Assembly (NCBI RefSeq): GCF_046098205.1
Contig: NZ_JBJURJ010000006.1
Coordinates: 324,602 to 388,601, forward strand
Length of the DNA: 64,000 bases
Direction of reading: 5' to 3'
Source of the DNA: Paenibacillus_AR mesotrionivorans
GTDB taxonomy: Bacteria; Bacillota; Bacilli; Paenibacillales; NBRC-103111
In this document: positions 7,995 through 17,501 of the stretch, piece by piece
How positions within the stretch are numbered: the first letter of the stretch is position 1
Layout of the letters: each line of letters opens with the position of its first letter
Notes under the pieces: model-generated
Told to the model about the DNA's origin: nothing
Seen by the model: the letters and a program-made list of their open reading frames with translations, nothing else
Databases searched by the model: none
Position numbers and translations under genes: made by a program

Positions 7995-9557
7995 TTATCT
8001 GCGGGACATGGTCACGCCGAGCTTGTTCTTGTACTTCTCGGTTGCTTCCTTGATAACATCCTTGCCGCCCTTGGAGAGCCATTCGTCCACTGCCTTCGGC
8101 CAATCGCTGATAGGCTCCTTGCCGTATACCATTTTCACCATATGGGTCAAAAGAACAGGCGGTGCGGTATCGGAGTTGGGAGCCACGTCCGGATTCTTCA
8201 CCAGCGCGTCCAGACGGGGATCGAACTGGATGCCGTCGCGGCCTTCTTTTGCCAGAATCGTGTCGTATACCTTGATCAGGTTCTTGCCTTCCTCTGTCAG
8301 GCTGAGGGAACCCTTGTTGTAGGTGGTATCCTGCACCAGCCACAGGAAGGACTGGCGGTAGCGCTCTTCGTCAATGCCGTTGGCTTCGGTAGGAGAGGTG
8401 TAGGAAATCTTGCCGTTCTCTTCCTTGTAGGTTTCGCCCTTGATGCCGAAGGTGAAGAAGGTTTCCGCCTCTTCGCTGAGCATCCAGTCGAAGAACTTGA
8501 TAATGTCGGCGGCGTTTTTGGTGCCGGTCTTCACGAAGTAAGCTCGGGTCACGGAGCCGTACAGGTAGGAGCCGCCCTTGCCGTCAGGACCAACGGGGGA
8601 AGGAATGATCTCCAGCTTGGCGCCGGGTACAGTGGATTTCAGCTGCTGCTCCCATTGGAGAAGCTCGTTGGCATTCATGGTCCACATGCCTGCTTTGCCG
8701 GCCAGAATAGCGTTTTTGTAGTTGGTGGCGTTGATGGTGGCGAATTCCTTGTTGATGAGGCCTTCATCGTACATGGTTTTGTAGGTTTGCAGTGCTTTCA
8801 TCATATTCTCGTTGTCCATAAACTTGGGCTGAACCTGGCCGTTGACTTCCTCAAACATGGACAGGTACGGGTAAACGTCGTACGGGCCAAAGAAGGTATC
8901 CGCATACTTGAAATCCTGGCGGCCCATGTAGGGATTTTCCAGGCCCAGCTTCTTGAAGGCCCGCAGCACGTTCAAATACTCGTCCACGGTTTTCGGTACA
9001 GGCAGCCCGGTTTGGTCCAGCAGGTCCTTGCGGATCCAGGTGGCACGGCGGGACGGGTTGGACAGGTACTCGGGGATGGCATAAATTTTACCTTGGTAGG
9101 TTACGTTATCCCAGGCATCCTTGGGGATTTTCTTCAACAGGTTGGGGCCGTACTGCTTGAGCAGATCGTCCAGGGGCATAAATACACCCGCCGCGACGGA
9201 GCCGGCCATTTCCTTGCCGTTGACGCCGCCTGCGCCTTGGACTACGTCGGGAATATCATTGGTGGCGAACATCTGCACCATCTTCTGCTCATATTCCTTG
9301 TGGGGGACCAGAACGATGTCCAGATCGGAGTTGGTCATTTCCTCCAGCTTTTTCACCCATTTATCGTTGTTGATATCGGGCGATTTTTCCACGTAGTTAA
9401 ATGCCAACGTCCGAAGCGAGATGGAGAATTTGGTTTTTTCGGGGGCTTTGGAAGCACCGGGGGAGCTGCTTGCCCCTTCTTTGCTATCGTTGCCGCAACC
9501 GGCTGCTACACCGGCGGCCAACGCGGCGGTGAGACATACGCCAAGCCATTTTTTCAT
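7995..9557 (-). CDS. ABC sugar transporter extracellular solute-binding lipoprotein
   Basis: Lipoprotein of about 520 residues, the long form typical of Paenibacillus oligosaccharide importers (LplA-like). The N-terminus MKKWLGVCLTAALAAGVAAG then Cys is a lipoprotein signal with an AAGC lipobox, followed by a Ser/Lys-rich linker. The body has TLAFNYVEKSPDINNDKWVK, a GAGGVNGKEMAG ligand-region stretch and ADIIKFFDWMLSEEAETFF, all common in the family. ATG 9557 follows GGGAGAGG. Its permease partners are presumably those at 18.7-20.6 kb, separated by the enzymes and two-component genes of the same locus. A likely ligand is an unsaturated uronide oligosaccharide; this is inferred from the neighbouring lyases. 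Confidence 0.9.
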   Translation of the reverse strand: MKKWLGVCLTAALAAGVAAGCGNDSKEGASSSPGASKAPEKTKFSISLRTLAFNYVEKSPDINNDKWVKKLEEMTNSDLDIVLVPHKEYEQKMVQMFATNDIPDVVQGAGGVNGKEMAGSVAAGVFMPLDDLLKQYGPNLLKKIPKDAWDNVTYQGKIYAIPEYLSNPSRRATWIRKDLLDQTGLPVPKTVDEYLNVLRAFKKLGLENPYMGRQDFKYADTFFGPYDVYPYLSMFEEVNGQVQPKFMDNENMMKALQTYKTMYDEGLINKEFATINATNYKNAILAGKAGMWTMNANELLQWEQQLKSTVPGAKLEIIPSPVGPDGKGGSYLYGSVTRAYFVKTGTKNAADIIKFFDWMLSEEAETFFTFGIKGETYKEENGKISYTSPTEANGIDEERYRQSFLWLVQDTTYNKGSLSLTEEGKNLIKVYDTILAKEGRDGIQFDPRLDALVKNPDVAPNSDTAPPVLLTHMVKMVYGKEPISDWPKAVDEWLSKGGKDVIKEATEKYKNKLGVTMSRR

Positions 9558-9602
9558 TGCGAACCTCTCCCTTTTTATCCATATAGGCGGATGACTGAGT
9601 GG

Positions 9603-9628
9603 GTAAAGCGCTTTTGTAAACGCTTTAT
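9603..9628. promoter_or_regulatory. Two cre-like operator motifs
   Basis: GTAAAGCGCTTTTG and, overlapping it, TGTAAACGCTTTAT resemble the CcpA/LacI-type operator consensus TGWAANCGNTNWCA; the second matches 12 of 14 positions. They lie 46-71 bases before the lipoprotein gene start, so carbon catabolite control or a LacI-family regulator is plausible. Confidence 0.45.
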
Positions 9629-9740
9629 CTTTCATGGCTATATCTTATCGCCGGAGCGGGTTTGCCACAATGGAATGATTCCATGTGGGATTGTCATTTT
9701 TTTAGATTGGGGTTGGGTAGACTGTCGGGCCGCGGGCCTG

Positions 9741-9923
9741 TTACGGAACTCACAGACCCTTAGCGCCGAAAAATGCACCAGTCGGAGCGGTAACGGAACT
9801 GGCAGGCCCTTAGCGCCAAAAAACCGCTGATTAGTCCACCGTTATCCCCTGTAAGAGCGCCTGAGTTCCGTTAGAGTTTAAACTAACCCAATTTTCCTCT
9901 GTAAGCGTCGCTGAGTTCCGTTA
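9741..9923. repeat. Quadripartite intergenic repeat R3 (++-- with 50-bp period)
   Basis: Direct copies at 9741-9762 and 9791-9812 (TTACGGAACTCACAGACCCT and a variant); inverted copies at 9852-9873 and 9902-9923 (ending CTGAGTTCCGTTA). Offsets are exactly 50 and 50. It lies 82 bases beyond the stop of the first heparinase gene. Shares the core of R1. Confidence 0.88.
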
Positions 9924-10004
9924 CCCCACAGCTGTTGCTACTAGCGGGCATAGGCTGGGCATAACCGCAGCAGCGATAACGGAGGCCGGCGAATCCACCG
10001 CCGT

Positions 10005-12299
10005 TTAATACGGCTTGGCAACCTCCACCCGGCGGCTCACGCCTTGGTACGTAAAGTATAAGTGGACCCCATGTCCCTGGTCATCCATAAAATACGACAC
10101 ATAATCCTGCATCCCCGCCTTCCGCGGCGTCAGCAGGGTCACCATCCGGTGGCTGGCCGCTTCCCGGGTGGACGCCGCCAGATGCCAGTGGGGCGGCTGC
10201 CCCTCCCACTCCGCCGGATCAACACCGCCAAACCCGCTCTCCTGGGACAGCACCAGGTCGCCGGAGGAGCTGTACACAAAACGCCCTTCCATTTGGGCCT
10301 TGACCCCATTCACCAGAAACGTCTGCCCCTTCAGCGTCATGGGATACAGCGTATGGAACAGCCAATCCACCTGGCCCGGCTGCGCCAGATCCACCGCATC
10401 CACAATCACCACGTAGGCGCTGTCCATCAGATAATATTCCCGTGTATACCGCCGAATATAGGGTACATGCTCCCGGTAGGCTTCCGTAGCATCCATAGAG
10501 GTGAAGCTGACGCCGTCCCGGTGCCATGCCTCCAGCACTGTTCCCGTAGCGGCCATATTCTTGGTTTTGTCCGTACCGGCATACTGCCCTTGGCCGTCGA
10601 TGAGAATCACATTCTTGGAGCGGGTGGCCTTGCGCCATTGCATATGCATGGTGCTGTTGAACGCCACATAATACCCGCTTTCAATCGCCAGCGGTTCCCC
10701 GTAGGCATGGAGCAGAAACGCATTCTGGTCCCCGTGGCTGTGGCTGACGGAGCCGTAGCGGCTGCTTTTGGCCAGGAGCATGATATGCTCTGTCGGATCG
10801 TCCATCCGGTGGTGCATCGCCACCCAGCCCACGTCCTGGAACCACTTCACAGGCTCCGCCGCAAGCGGCGCTACCGCCTCCACCTGCGGGTAATCCCAGC
10901 GGTAGACCATTTCGTCGAAGCGGAAATCCCACCAGCCGTAATTGTAAAAGATCATTTGGCTGTCAGGGTTCAGCTCCCGCGTCTGCTCATAGTACCACTG
11001 GTACAGGCCATTGCCCGTCACCCCGGCGAACTGCCGGATATTGAAGCCCGTCTTCAGGTTCACCGGGTCCCCCAGGGAGGACTGGTCGCAGAAGCTGGCC
11101 CGCAGCGTGTCGGGACTGAGCGTATATAAGGGGAAATCCCCGGTTTTGCGGAAAAAAGGACGGTCATAGAAGTTGATGCCGGTGTACTTGCGGACCAGAT
11201 TCAGTGCTTCGGTGACAAAGGCCATCTGAGTAGTCCAGTACATGGCCCCCTCCGCCCAGCCGCCGTCCTTGCCGCCCCAGGGGGTATACATCGCCGAAAA
11301 ATATTCCAGTGCATAGTCAAGCCAATCCCGGGCTTCCTCTTCTTCACCAAGCATGGCCGTGCAGCAGGGGATCAGCACAGAGGACAAGGACCGGACCGCA
11401 TGGCTGTCATAAGGCACATGGTGAATCCGCGAGCGTTCGATCACATGGAAGGCCACCTGGCGGGTGCGTTCAAGAAGCACCCGGCGCACAAACACACGCT
11501 CCTCCCCGGTCAGCTCCCCGTACAGCCAGTCATACCCCCAGGCCAAGGCCCCCGCCATACGGAACGCAGCTTCGTCGTTGTAATCCCGGTGGGTTGGGCC
11601 GTCTGGATTCCATGAAGCAGCATGGAGCAGCCACGCCTTGGCCTTCGCGATCAGCTCCGCATCCTCCAGAACCACCCCTGCCACAGCCAGATGCCGGATG
11701 GCATAAAGCATCTCCTGGCAGTCGATGTACATCTGCCGCCACAAGGAAGCCACCCGTTTGTTGCCAGGGTAAGGCTGCGGCTCGGCAATCAGCGGCCGCT
11801 CCGCCCAAGGCAGAACGGCTTCGGCCAGAAACCCGGCCCAGCCGGTGCTCTCGGGATCCCGCTTCACCGCATCGCGGAAGCGGGGCAGCTCCTCCGCCTG
11901 CAGCCACAGGCGGGGATGGGCAGCTGCGGCAGCCGTATACCGGCTGTCGCGGGCGGGCAAGGGTGTCTCCGGCACGCCGGGAGCCACCGTGAAGGCTCTG
12001 ATCTTGCTCCACTCGGAGAAGCTGCCGTCCTCGGCAACCAAGGCGTACCGCCAGTAGTAGCCGCCCGGTGCCAGAACCTCGTCCGGTGTAAACAGGTTAT
12101 AAGGGATACCCGCATACTCCCGTGTGGTTTCCGGGGCAAAGCCAGGGTCCGCCGATAATTGCAGCCGGTAGGCGCCCCCCTCCAAAACCGCAGGCATCCA
12201 GGTAAAGCGGGGCGGATTTTCGGCAATTTCCGTATGCTCCTCCGGGGCGTAAGCCACATCGAGCACACCGTTATGAGGTTGAAATAATGGTGTAGCCAT
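10005..12299 (-). CDS. Heparinase II/III-family polysaccharide lyase with N-terminal DUF4962-like region
   Basis: Protein of 764 residues without a signal peptide, so probably cytoplasmic and acting on imported oligosaccharides. An N-terminal beta-sandwich-like part (about 1-115: ENPPRFTWMP, YRLQLSADPGF, YYWRYALV) precedes the alpha-toroid region (about 130-450: HPRLWLQAEELPRFRDAV, GYDWLYGELTGEERVFVRRV, HHVPYDSHAVRSLSSVLI). The C-terminal Hep_II_III sheet follows, with RYGSVSHSHGDQNAFLLHAY and KNVILIDGQGQ. These lyases cleave uronic-acid polysaccharides by beta-elimination. Exact substrate (glycosaminoglycan-like, alginate-like or other) is unknown. TGGAGGATG precedes the ATG. It lies 85 bases after the second lyase gene. 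Confidence 0.85.
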   Translation of the reverse strand: MATPLFQPHNGVLDVAYAPEEHTEIAENPPRFTWMPAVLEGGAYRLQLSADPGFAPETTREYAGIPYNLFTPDEVLAPGGYYWRYALVAEDGSFSEWSKIRAFTVAPGVPETPLPARDSRYTAAAAAHPRLWLQAEELPRFRDAVKRDPESTGWAGFLAEAVLPWAERPLIAEPQPYPGNKRVASLWRQMYIDCQEMLYAIRHLAVAGVVLEDAELIAKAKAWLLHAASWNPDGPTHRDYNDEAAFRMAGALAWGYDWLYGELTGEERVFVRRVLLERTRQVAFHVIERSRIHHVPYDSHAVRSLSSVLIPCCTAMLGEEEEARDWLDYALEYFSAMYTPWGGKDGGWAEGAMYWTTQMAFVTEALNLVRKYTGINFYDRPFFRKTGDFPLYTLSPDTLRASFCDQSSLGDPVNLKTGFNIRQFAGVTGNGLYQWYYEQTRELNPDSQMIFYNYGWWDFRFDEMVYRWDYPQVEAVAPLAAEPVKWFQDVGWVAMHHRMDDPTEHIMLLAKSSRYGSVSHSHGDQNAFLLHAYGEPLAIESGYYVAFNSTMHMQWRKATRSKNVILIDGQGQYAGTDKTKNMAATGTVLEAWHRDGVSFTSMDATEAYREHVPYIRRYTREYYLMDSAYVVIVDAVDLAQPGQVDWLFHTLYPMTLKGQTFLVNGVKAQMEGRFVYSSSGDLVLSQESGFGGVDPAEWEGQPPHWHLAASTREAASHRMVTLLTPRKAGMQDYVSYFMDDQGHGVHLYFTYQGVSRRVEVAKPY

Positions 12300-12384
12300 A
12301 GGACATCCTCCATTAAGTCAAGGGCGGCACGCGGCCGCCCCGACACCATCTTTATGATAAAGCTTCAGACTTGCAGGTTAAGCA

Positions 12385-14616
12385 CTAATCCAACCGTACC
12401 AACCCCTGCACCGGATCAATAGCGAAGCTTCGGCTGAAGCTGGAGGCCCCAGGGACTCCCGCCTCCACTTGCACAACCAGCCCTGCTCCGTCCCGTACCA
12501 TTGTGGAGAGCCGAAGTGGCTCCCCTCCGGCCCGGTACACAGCCACAAACTCTGCAGCCGTTCCCTTCTGCCGCATCAGTAGTCCGCCAATGCTCTGGCT
12601 GGGGTCCTCGGCAATACCGGGTGTACGGATGTGGAACAGCTCCGCTTCCGGCGGTTGCAGCAGCGCAGCTTGAACCCTAAAGCTGCCGCCCGTTACACCC
12701 GCACCGTTCATGAGCCACGCCGCCGACTGGGCCGCAGACGAGGTGTTGCTCCGGCAGGCCAACAGCTCCACATGGGCATACCCGTCCTCCGTACCGGCCG
12801 CCCGGGGCTCAATCGCAGTCCAGCTCTCCTCCTGAGGCAAAACAAGATCGGCGGACGGATGCATCCACCAGTCTACCGCCTCCACACCCTCCGTCTCCAC
12901 GCGAAACCAGTCCACCAGGACCTCCCCGTCCAAAAGAAGATGGCGTTCCAGCACAGCGCCCGGATACGCGCCTTCCGAACGGAGCCGGATGCAGGTTCCG
13001 CGCTCATCGTCCCGGAACAGGGTGCATGCAGACGTATGGGGGGCCTGTGAGCGGCCGCCAATGCTCACCGTGTTGTGGCTGGCGGTAGTCGCATACCAGC
13101 CGAGGCGCAGAGCGGAGCCGTAGGGCACGGTGCCCAGCTCCGGCGCCACTTCCCCCAGCCGGTGCGTGATGGACACATGCAGCTTGTCAAAATGCCCATG
13201 TGAGCCTCCATGCTCGCCGAAGTCCGTTTGAACGGACAAGGGGTTTCCTTTGTGCCGCAGGACGGCAAAGCCGGATTCCTCCAGCAGCAGGGACCGACGC
13301 TCTTGACCGGCAGAGGCTGCAAACAGCTCTGCCTCGGACACCTCTCCTGCCTCGTTTTGCCGCGCCATCTCCGGCACCGCTTCAACCTCGCTCTGCCGCT
13401 CTCTCCCCGGCACCGTAGCCTCCTGGCTCTTCAGCAGGTCTGCTTCTGTAACCAGGCCGTTGCCGTACAGCAACGCCTCCAGACCGCCCCGCTTTTCCGC
13501 CCCAAACATATAGCAGTAGCTGTGGGCCAATACCGGCAACAGATCCCGGTTCCCGTATACGGATAAACCGGCCTCGAACACTTCAACGATTTCCCGCGCA
13601 AAAGGAACGCGGTTATATGGGCCATCATGCAGCGCAGGCAGCTGCCCCGAATCACTTGCCAGCTCCGCCAGCACCTGCAGCATACCCTGGAGCGACTGGC
13701 CCGCCTCTCCCTTGGCGCCATACAGATCCACGCCGAAGCGCAAACACATCTCGGCGGCTATCAGATAAGCCCGCAGCACGAACACATGGTAATAGGTGCT
13801 GCCCTCGAATTCGAAACCGTCGGGCTTTACGCCGATGGACAAATGGTGATAAAAGCCGCCCGGCCCGTCCAGCAGGCTCTGGAGCTTGGACCGCTCCGCC
13901 CCTTTGGCGGCGTATACGCAGGCCAGGCTGGCATTGAGCCAGGCCGTATAATTGTTTTCCGCATTCTTCTTCTCATGGATGAGAATGTGGCGGTACTGCT
14001 CCATGCTGCTCTCCAGCATGGTGAAGAAGGTCTGCAGCGCCGCTTCATCCGCGGGATCAAATTCCACTCCGCAGTCCTTCAGCAGCAAATATGCCCGGAT
14101 CAGGGTAGTGGACCAGATGGCCTCCGTCAAAGCTTGATGGAAGGCTCTGCCCTTCAGCATCCAGGGCTGGGCCTCGGGATGGACGGGATAATGCGGGAAC
14201 TGGCGGGCATACCCGGCCAGGATTTCCCGGGCTGTCTCTGCGCACCATTCCTCACCGTCGGCCGCGTATACCGCTGCCGCCTGCAGGGCGTAACGGGCCA
14301 TGATCTGGTGCCGGAACACCAGCCAAGCTCCCCTGTACGGCTCTCCCTCCAGCACACAGCCGTGGGGGCAGCGGAATTGGACGGCGTCCTCCTCCATGGG
14401 GTCAAACAGCAGCTCCGCATGATGCTCGGGGCACACATACTGGTGCCACCAGCCGCCGGGCTCCAGAGGCAGCCGGATCTCCCGGGGGAGCGGCTGTCCG
14501 CCCCCTTCCGGTTGTCCCTCCGTTCTGCCCCGCCACTGCGCCAGCTCCGCCTTCAGCTCATCGGCTGCTTGACGGGCCCAGCCCCATGCTGCGGTTTTGT
14601 CTCGGATGGTTTTCAT
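12385..14616 (-). CDS. Heparinase II/III-family oligouronide lyase
   Basis: A 743-residue cytoplasmic protein resembling exo-acting oligouronide lyases. The alpha-toroid half (about 100-400) contains QPWMLKGRAFHQALTEAIWS, KKNAENNYTAWLNASLACVY (the Asn-Asn-x-x-Ala-Trp region) and SDSGQLPALHDGPYNRVPF. The C-terminal half has VQTDFGEHGGSHGHFDKLHV and WYATTASHNTVSIGGRSQ, matching the catalytic His/Tyr-bearing DxGxHGGxHGHxDK and SHNT motifs of the family. Residues about 415-460 form a Glu/Ala-rich linker not usual for the family. The start overlaps the SDR stop by 4 bases (ATGA), implying translational coupling. Confidence 0.87.
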   Translation of the reverse strand: MKTIRDKTAAWGWARQAADELKAELAQWRGRTEGQPEGGGQPLPREIRLPLEPGGWWHQYVCPEHHAELLFDPMEEDAVQFRCPHGCVLEGEPYRGAWLVFRHQIMARYALQAAAVYAADGEEWCAETAREILAGYARQFPHYPVHPEAQPWMLKGRAFHQALTEAIWSTTLIRAYLLLKDCGVEFDPADEAALQTFFTMLESSMEQYRHILIHEKKNAENNYTAWLNASLACVYAAKGAERSKLQSLLDGPGGFYHHLSIGVKPDGFEFEGSTYYHVFVLRAYLIAAEMCLRFGVDLYGAKGEAGQSLQGMLQVLAELASDSGQLPALHDGPYNRVPFAREIVEVFEAGLSVYGNRDLLPVLAHSYCYMFGAEKRGGLEALLYGNGLVTEADLLKSQEATVPGRERQSEVEAVPEMARQNEAGEVSEAELFAASAGQERRSLLLEESGFAVLRHKGNPLSVQTDFGEHGGSHGHFDKLHVSITHRLGEVAPELGTVPYGSALRLGWYATTASHNTVSIGGRSQAPHTSACTLFRDDERGTCIRLRSEGAYPGAVLERHLLLDGEVLVDWFRVETEGVEAVDWWMHPSADLVLPQEESWTAIEPRAAGTEDGYAHVELLACRSNTSSAAQSAAWLMNGAGVTGGSFRVQAALLQPPEAELFHIRTPGIAEDPSQSIGGLLMRQKGTAAEFVAVYRAGGEPLRLSTMVRDGAGLVVQVEAGVPGASSFSRSFAIDPVQGLVRLD

Positions 14617-15374
14617 CGCATGAACAACCCTCCGTTGATCTCAATGGTTTCCCCGGTCAGGTAATCCGCCAGCTCCGACGCCAGGAACAGGGTAACCCGT
14701 CCCACATCCTGCGGTGCGCCTTCCCGGCCCAGAGGAATCTTGGCAATGGTCGCCTGCCGTGCTGCATCTGCAGTAAAGGTGGCGTGGAAGGCGGTTTGGC
14801 CGATGAAGCCAGGGGAAATGGCGTTGACATTAATGCCGTGAGGGGCCAGCTCCTTGGCCAGACCCTTGGAATAGGACCATACGGCTGCTTTGCTGGCTGC
14901 ATAGATGGATGCGCCGGGGCCGCCGCCGTCATGGGCTGCCAGGGATGCCACGTTGATGATTTTGCCGGCCTTCTTGGCGATCATACCCGCGGCCACGGCC
15001 TTGCAGGCAAACACGCAGGACTTGAAGTTGACGTCCATCACCTTGTTATAATGCTCTTCATCCATCTCTGCATTGGGCACCCGTTTGATCATACCCCCTG
15101 CGTTGTTCACCAGAATATCCACGGTTCCGCCAAAATGGGCCTCGATTTCCTTCACCATTTGGTCCAGCTCTGCAGGACTGGTGGCATCCGCCTTGAAGGC
15201 ATGGGCCTCGCCGCCTGCCTGGCGGATGGCTTCAACAGCCTCAACCGGGTCACCGTACAAGTAGTTAATGGCCACCTTGGCGCCGGAAGCAGCCAGAGTT
15301 TCGGCAATTTGGCGTCCCAAACCTGCGTTGGAACCGGTTACGAGTGCGATTTTACCTGTCAGATCGATATGCAT
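14613..15374 (-). CDS. SDR-family NAD(P)-dependent oxidoreductase
   Basis: Classical short-chain dehydrogenase of 253 residues. It has TGSNAGLGRQIAE (TGxxxGxG cofactor site), NNAGG near residue 92, and the catalytic YAASK at about 157-161, plus a C-terminal LASELADYLTGETIEINGG. In loci with uronide lyases such enzymes reduce the 4-deoxy-5-keto uronate product (KduD- or DEH-reductase-like), which is the inferred role here. AGGAGG precedes the ATG at 15374. It is coupled to the downstream lyase by a 4-base overlap. Confidence 0.85.
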   Translation of the reverse strand: MHIDLTGKIALVTGSNAGLGRQIAETLAASGAKVAINYLYGDPVEAVEAIRQAGGEAHAFKADATSPAELDQMVKEIEAHFGGTVDILVNNAGGMIKRVPNAEMDEEHYNKVMDVNFKSCVFACKAVAAGMIAKKAGKIINVASLAAHDGGGPGASIYAASKAAVWSYSKGLAKELAPHGINVNAISPGFIGQTAFHATFTADAARQATIAKIPLGREGAPQDVGRVTLFLASELADYLTGETIEINGGLFMR

Positions 15375-15413
15375 ATGGATGAATCCTCCTAATAGTAGTT
15401 TGGTTGTTTTTTC

Positions 15414-15596
15414 TAACGGCGGTCACAGCCGCTATTCCCCCTCAAACGGGGGACTGCCATTTCTAACGGCGGCCAGAGCCGCTATTTCCGCTGCAGGAGC
15501 TCATTTTGGAGCGTTTTGTGCGAAATAAGAGCGCTCACTTCCGTTACAATTTCAAAAAGCCGGTTTTGAGCCAAATAGCGGCGCTCACTTCCGTTA
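15414..15596. repeat. Quadripartite intergenic repeat R4 (++-- with 50-bp period)
   Basis: Direct copies TAACGGCGGTCACAGCCGCT.. (15414-15436) and 15464-15486; inverted copies 15524-15546 and 15574-15596 (ending CTCACTTCCGTTA). Offsets are 50 and 50. It starts 40 bases before the SDR start codon and ends 61 bases beyond the histidine-kinase stop, between two genes read in the same direction. Confidence 0.87.
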
Positions 15597-15656
15597 GAGC
15601 TGGGGGAGCTTAGATGGCTTACACGGGGAAGCATCCCCTCAGCCCCTCCCCGCTCC

Positions 15657-17501
15657 CTACTTCCGCTCCGCCAGCTGGCTGTTGCGCCGCTCCGCGGGCA
15701 TGGACAGGGTCATCCGTGTCCCTTCCCCTTGGCGGCTTTGCACGCTGAGCCCATACTCCTCGCCGAACACCATCTGGATCCGGCGGTGTACGTTCATGAG
15801 CCCGATGCCGCCCCGGTGGTACAGGGAGTCGTCCTCCACTCCGGCCAACTGGTTCAGCTTCAGCTTCTCCCGGAGCCGGTCCAGCCGCTCCGGGGTGATG
15901 CCCACGCCGTTGTCCTCTACCATCACCAGGAACCGGCCGTCCTCAATCCGGGCATCGATGCGAATGGCATGATGGGCCTCGATTCCCCCGGGGAAGGCAT
16001 GCTGGAAGATATTCTCGATTAGGGGCTGCAGCGTAAGCCGCACCGTTTTCTCCAGCAATAGCCCCGGCGGGATTACCACATCGATTTCGAACTCCCGGTC
16101 GATGCGGTGCTTGAGAATGGTCATGTAGCTCAGGACATGGCGAAGCTCATTGGCGATGGTGATTTCCTCCAGATTGGTCTGGATGGAATAACGGAGCATA
16201 AAGGCCATAGCCTCCACCATTTCGGTAATTTCATCAGAATCCTGGATCACCGCGTAGCTCTTGATGGTTTCCAGCGTGTTATACAGAAAATGCGGGTTAA
16301 TCTGCAGCTGCAAGGCCTGAAATTCCGCCTGCTGCCGCTCCAGCCGGGTTTCCTGAAGCTCCAGCGCCGCTTTTTGGGTGGTGAGCTCCGCTTCATACAC
16401 CCGCTCAATCATCTGCGACAGCCGGCTGACCATAAGGTTATAGCTGCGCATCAGCCCGCCCAGCTCATCCTGGCGGTCGTCGATGTCCAGACGCTGCCAA
16501 TTTCCTTTTTCCGTCTCCCGCATCCCTTCCTTCAACACCCGGATGGGCCGGGTAATGGATTGGCCGAAGCGGGTAGCCAAAAGCAGGGTTCCTGCCAGAG
16601 TCAGCACTCCAACAAGGATAGTGGTGGTGCGGATGGTGGCGATGGGCTCCCGGAGCTCACTGACCGGCATAGTCACAACCAGCTGCCAGTTGGAGTAGTC
16701 GGACTTCCGGGAGACGAACAGGTAATCCTTGCCCTCCACCCCCTCAATGTAGGAGGTATTGGGATGGGCCGCCACATTGGCCAAGAGCTCGGCCGGCAGC
16801 GTTTTGCCCGCAGCGGTGGGCTGGTACAAGGGTTTGCCGAATTCGTCCAGGATAAAGAAGAAGCCTCCCTGCCCCAAATCCAGCGGCTCCCAGATCCGGG
16901 CCAGCTCCTGGGCCTTGAACTCAATGGCCAATATCCCGTTGGGGCGGTACGAGGATACGCCGCGGATCTGCCGCACCATACTGATGATGCCGGCGTTGGG
17001 GACATTTTGCACATTGGTGTTGAGAATGGCGATTCTCCCGCTCTCCGGGGTCTGGGACGCCAGGGTCCGGTACCGCTCCTCCGCATTGAACTGGGTGCTG
17101 TACGCCTGATTGGCGTTGTCGTCGCTGACCGCCTTGCCGCTTTCATTAATGATGTACATCAAGCTGATCTGCGGGTACAGAATAAACAACGAGCGGAAAA
17201 GGTACTTCTGAATGTCATTGGTGTATTGGTAATAGGAATAGCTGTCCTCCGGGTCCATGTCCAGAAACTGCTTCACCTGGTAATAGGACAGGATGGAATC
17301 GCTGGCCTTTTCATAATTTTGCAGGTACAAATCCGTCTGGTAGGAGGCACTGCGAATCACCTGGGCAATGGTCCGTTCCGTGGACCGGTCCAAGGCGCTG
17401 GAGGCCTGGAAGTACGAGATGAAACCCACCATGGACAAGGACAGGACGATCACCGTCAGAAAAGAGACGAACAGCTTGGTGGAAAGGCTTTTGCGCAGCA
17501 T
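15657..17501 (-). CDS. YesM-type sensor histidine kinase
   Basis: Membrane kinase of 614 residues. TM1 is about residues 9-31 (LFVSFLTVIVLSLSMVGFIS). An extracellular sensor domain (about 32-285) follows, then TM2 (ILVGVLTLAGTLLL) and a HAMP linker (SITRPIRVLKEGMRETEKGN). The phosphoacceptor His lies in LQLQINPHFLYNTLETIKSY, a His_kinase (PF06580) signature. The ATPase domain has LQPLIENIFQHAFPG (N box) and VEDNGVGI (G1). It probably senses the locus substrate or its binding protein and phosphorylates the regulator encoded just upstream; the regulator's TAA overlaps this ATG by one base. Confidence 0.92.
   Translation of the reverse strand: MLRKSLSTKLFVSFLTVIVLSLSMVGFISYFQASSALDRSTERTIAQVIRSASYQTDLYLQNYEKASDSILSYYQVKQFLDMDPEDSYSYYQYTNDIQKYLFRSLFILYPQISLMYIINESGKAVSDDNANQAYSTQFNAEERYRTLASQTPESGRIAILNTNVQNVPNAGIISMVRQIRGVSSYRPNGILAIEFKAQELARIWEPLDLGQGGFFFILDEFGKPLYQPTAAGKTLPAELLANVAAHPNTSYIEGVEGKDYLFVSRKSDYSNWQLVVTMPVSELREPIATIRTTTILVGVLTLAGTLLLATRFGQSITRPIRVLKEGMRETEKGNWQRLDIDDRQDELGGLMRSYNLMVSRLSQMIERVYEAELTTQKAALELQETRLERQQAEFQALQLQINPHFLYNTLETIKSYAVIQDSDEITEMVEAMAFMLRYSIQTNLEEITIANELRHVLSYMTILKHRIDREFEIDVVIPPGLLLEKTVRLTLQPLIENIFQHAFPGGIEAHHAIRIDARIEDGRFLVMVEDNGVGITPERLDRLREKLKLNQLAGVEDDSLYHRGGIGLMNVHRRIQMVFGEEYGLSVQSRQGEGTRMTLSMPAERRNSQLAERK

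Noticed and set aside
8142..9830. Long open frame on the plus strand opposite the sugar-binding lipoprotein
   Set aside because: It mirrors the codon phase of a gene with clear lipoprotein signal and ribosome site; product has no recognisable domain and no Shine-Dalgarno. G+C-rich DNA makes such shadows common.
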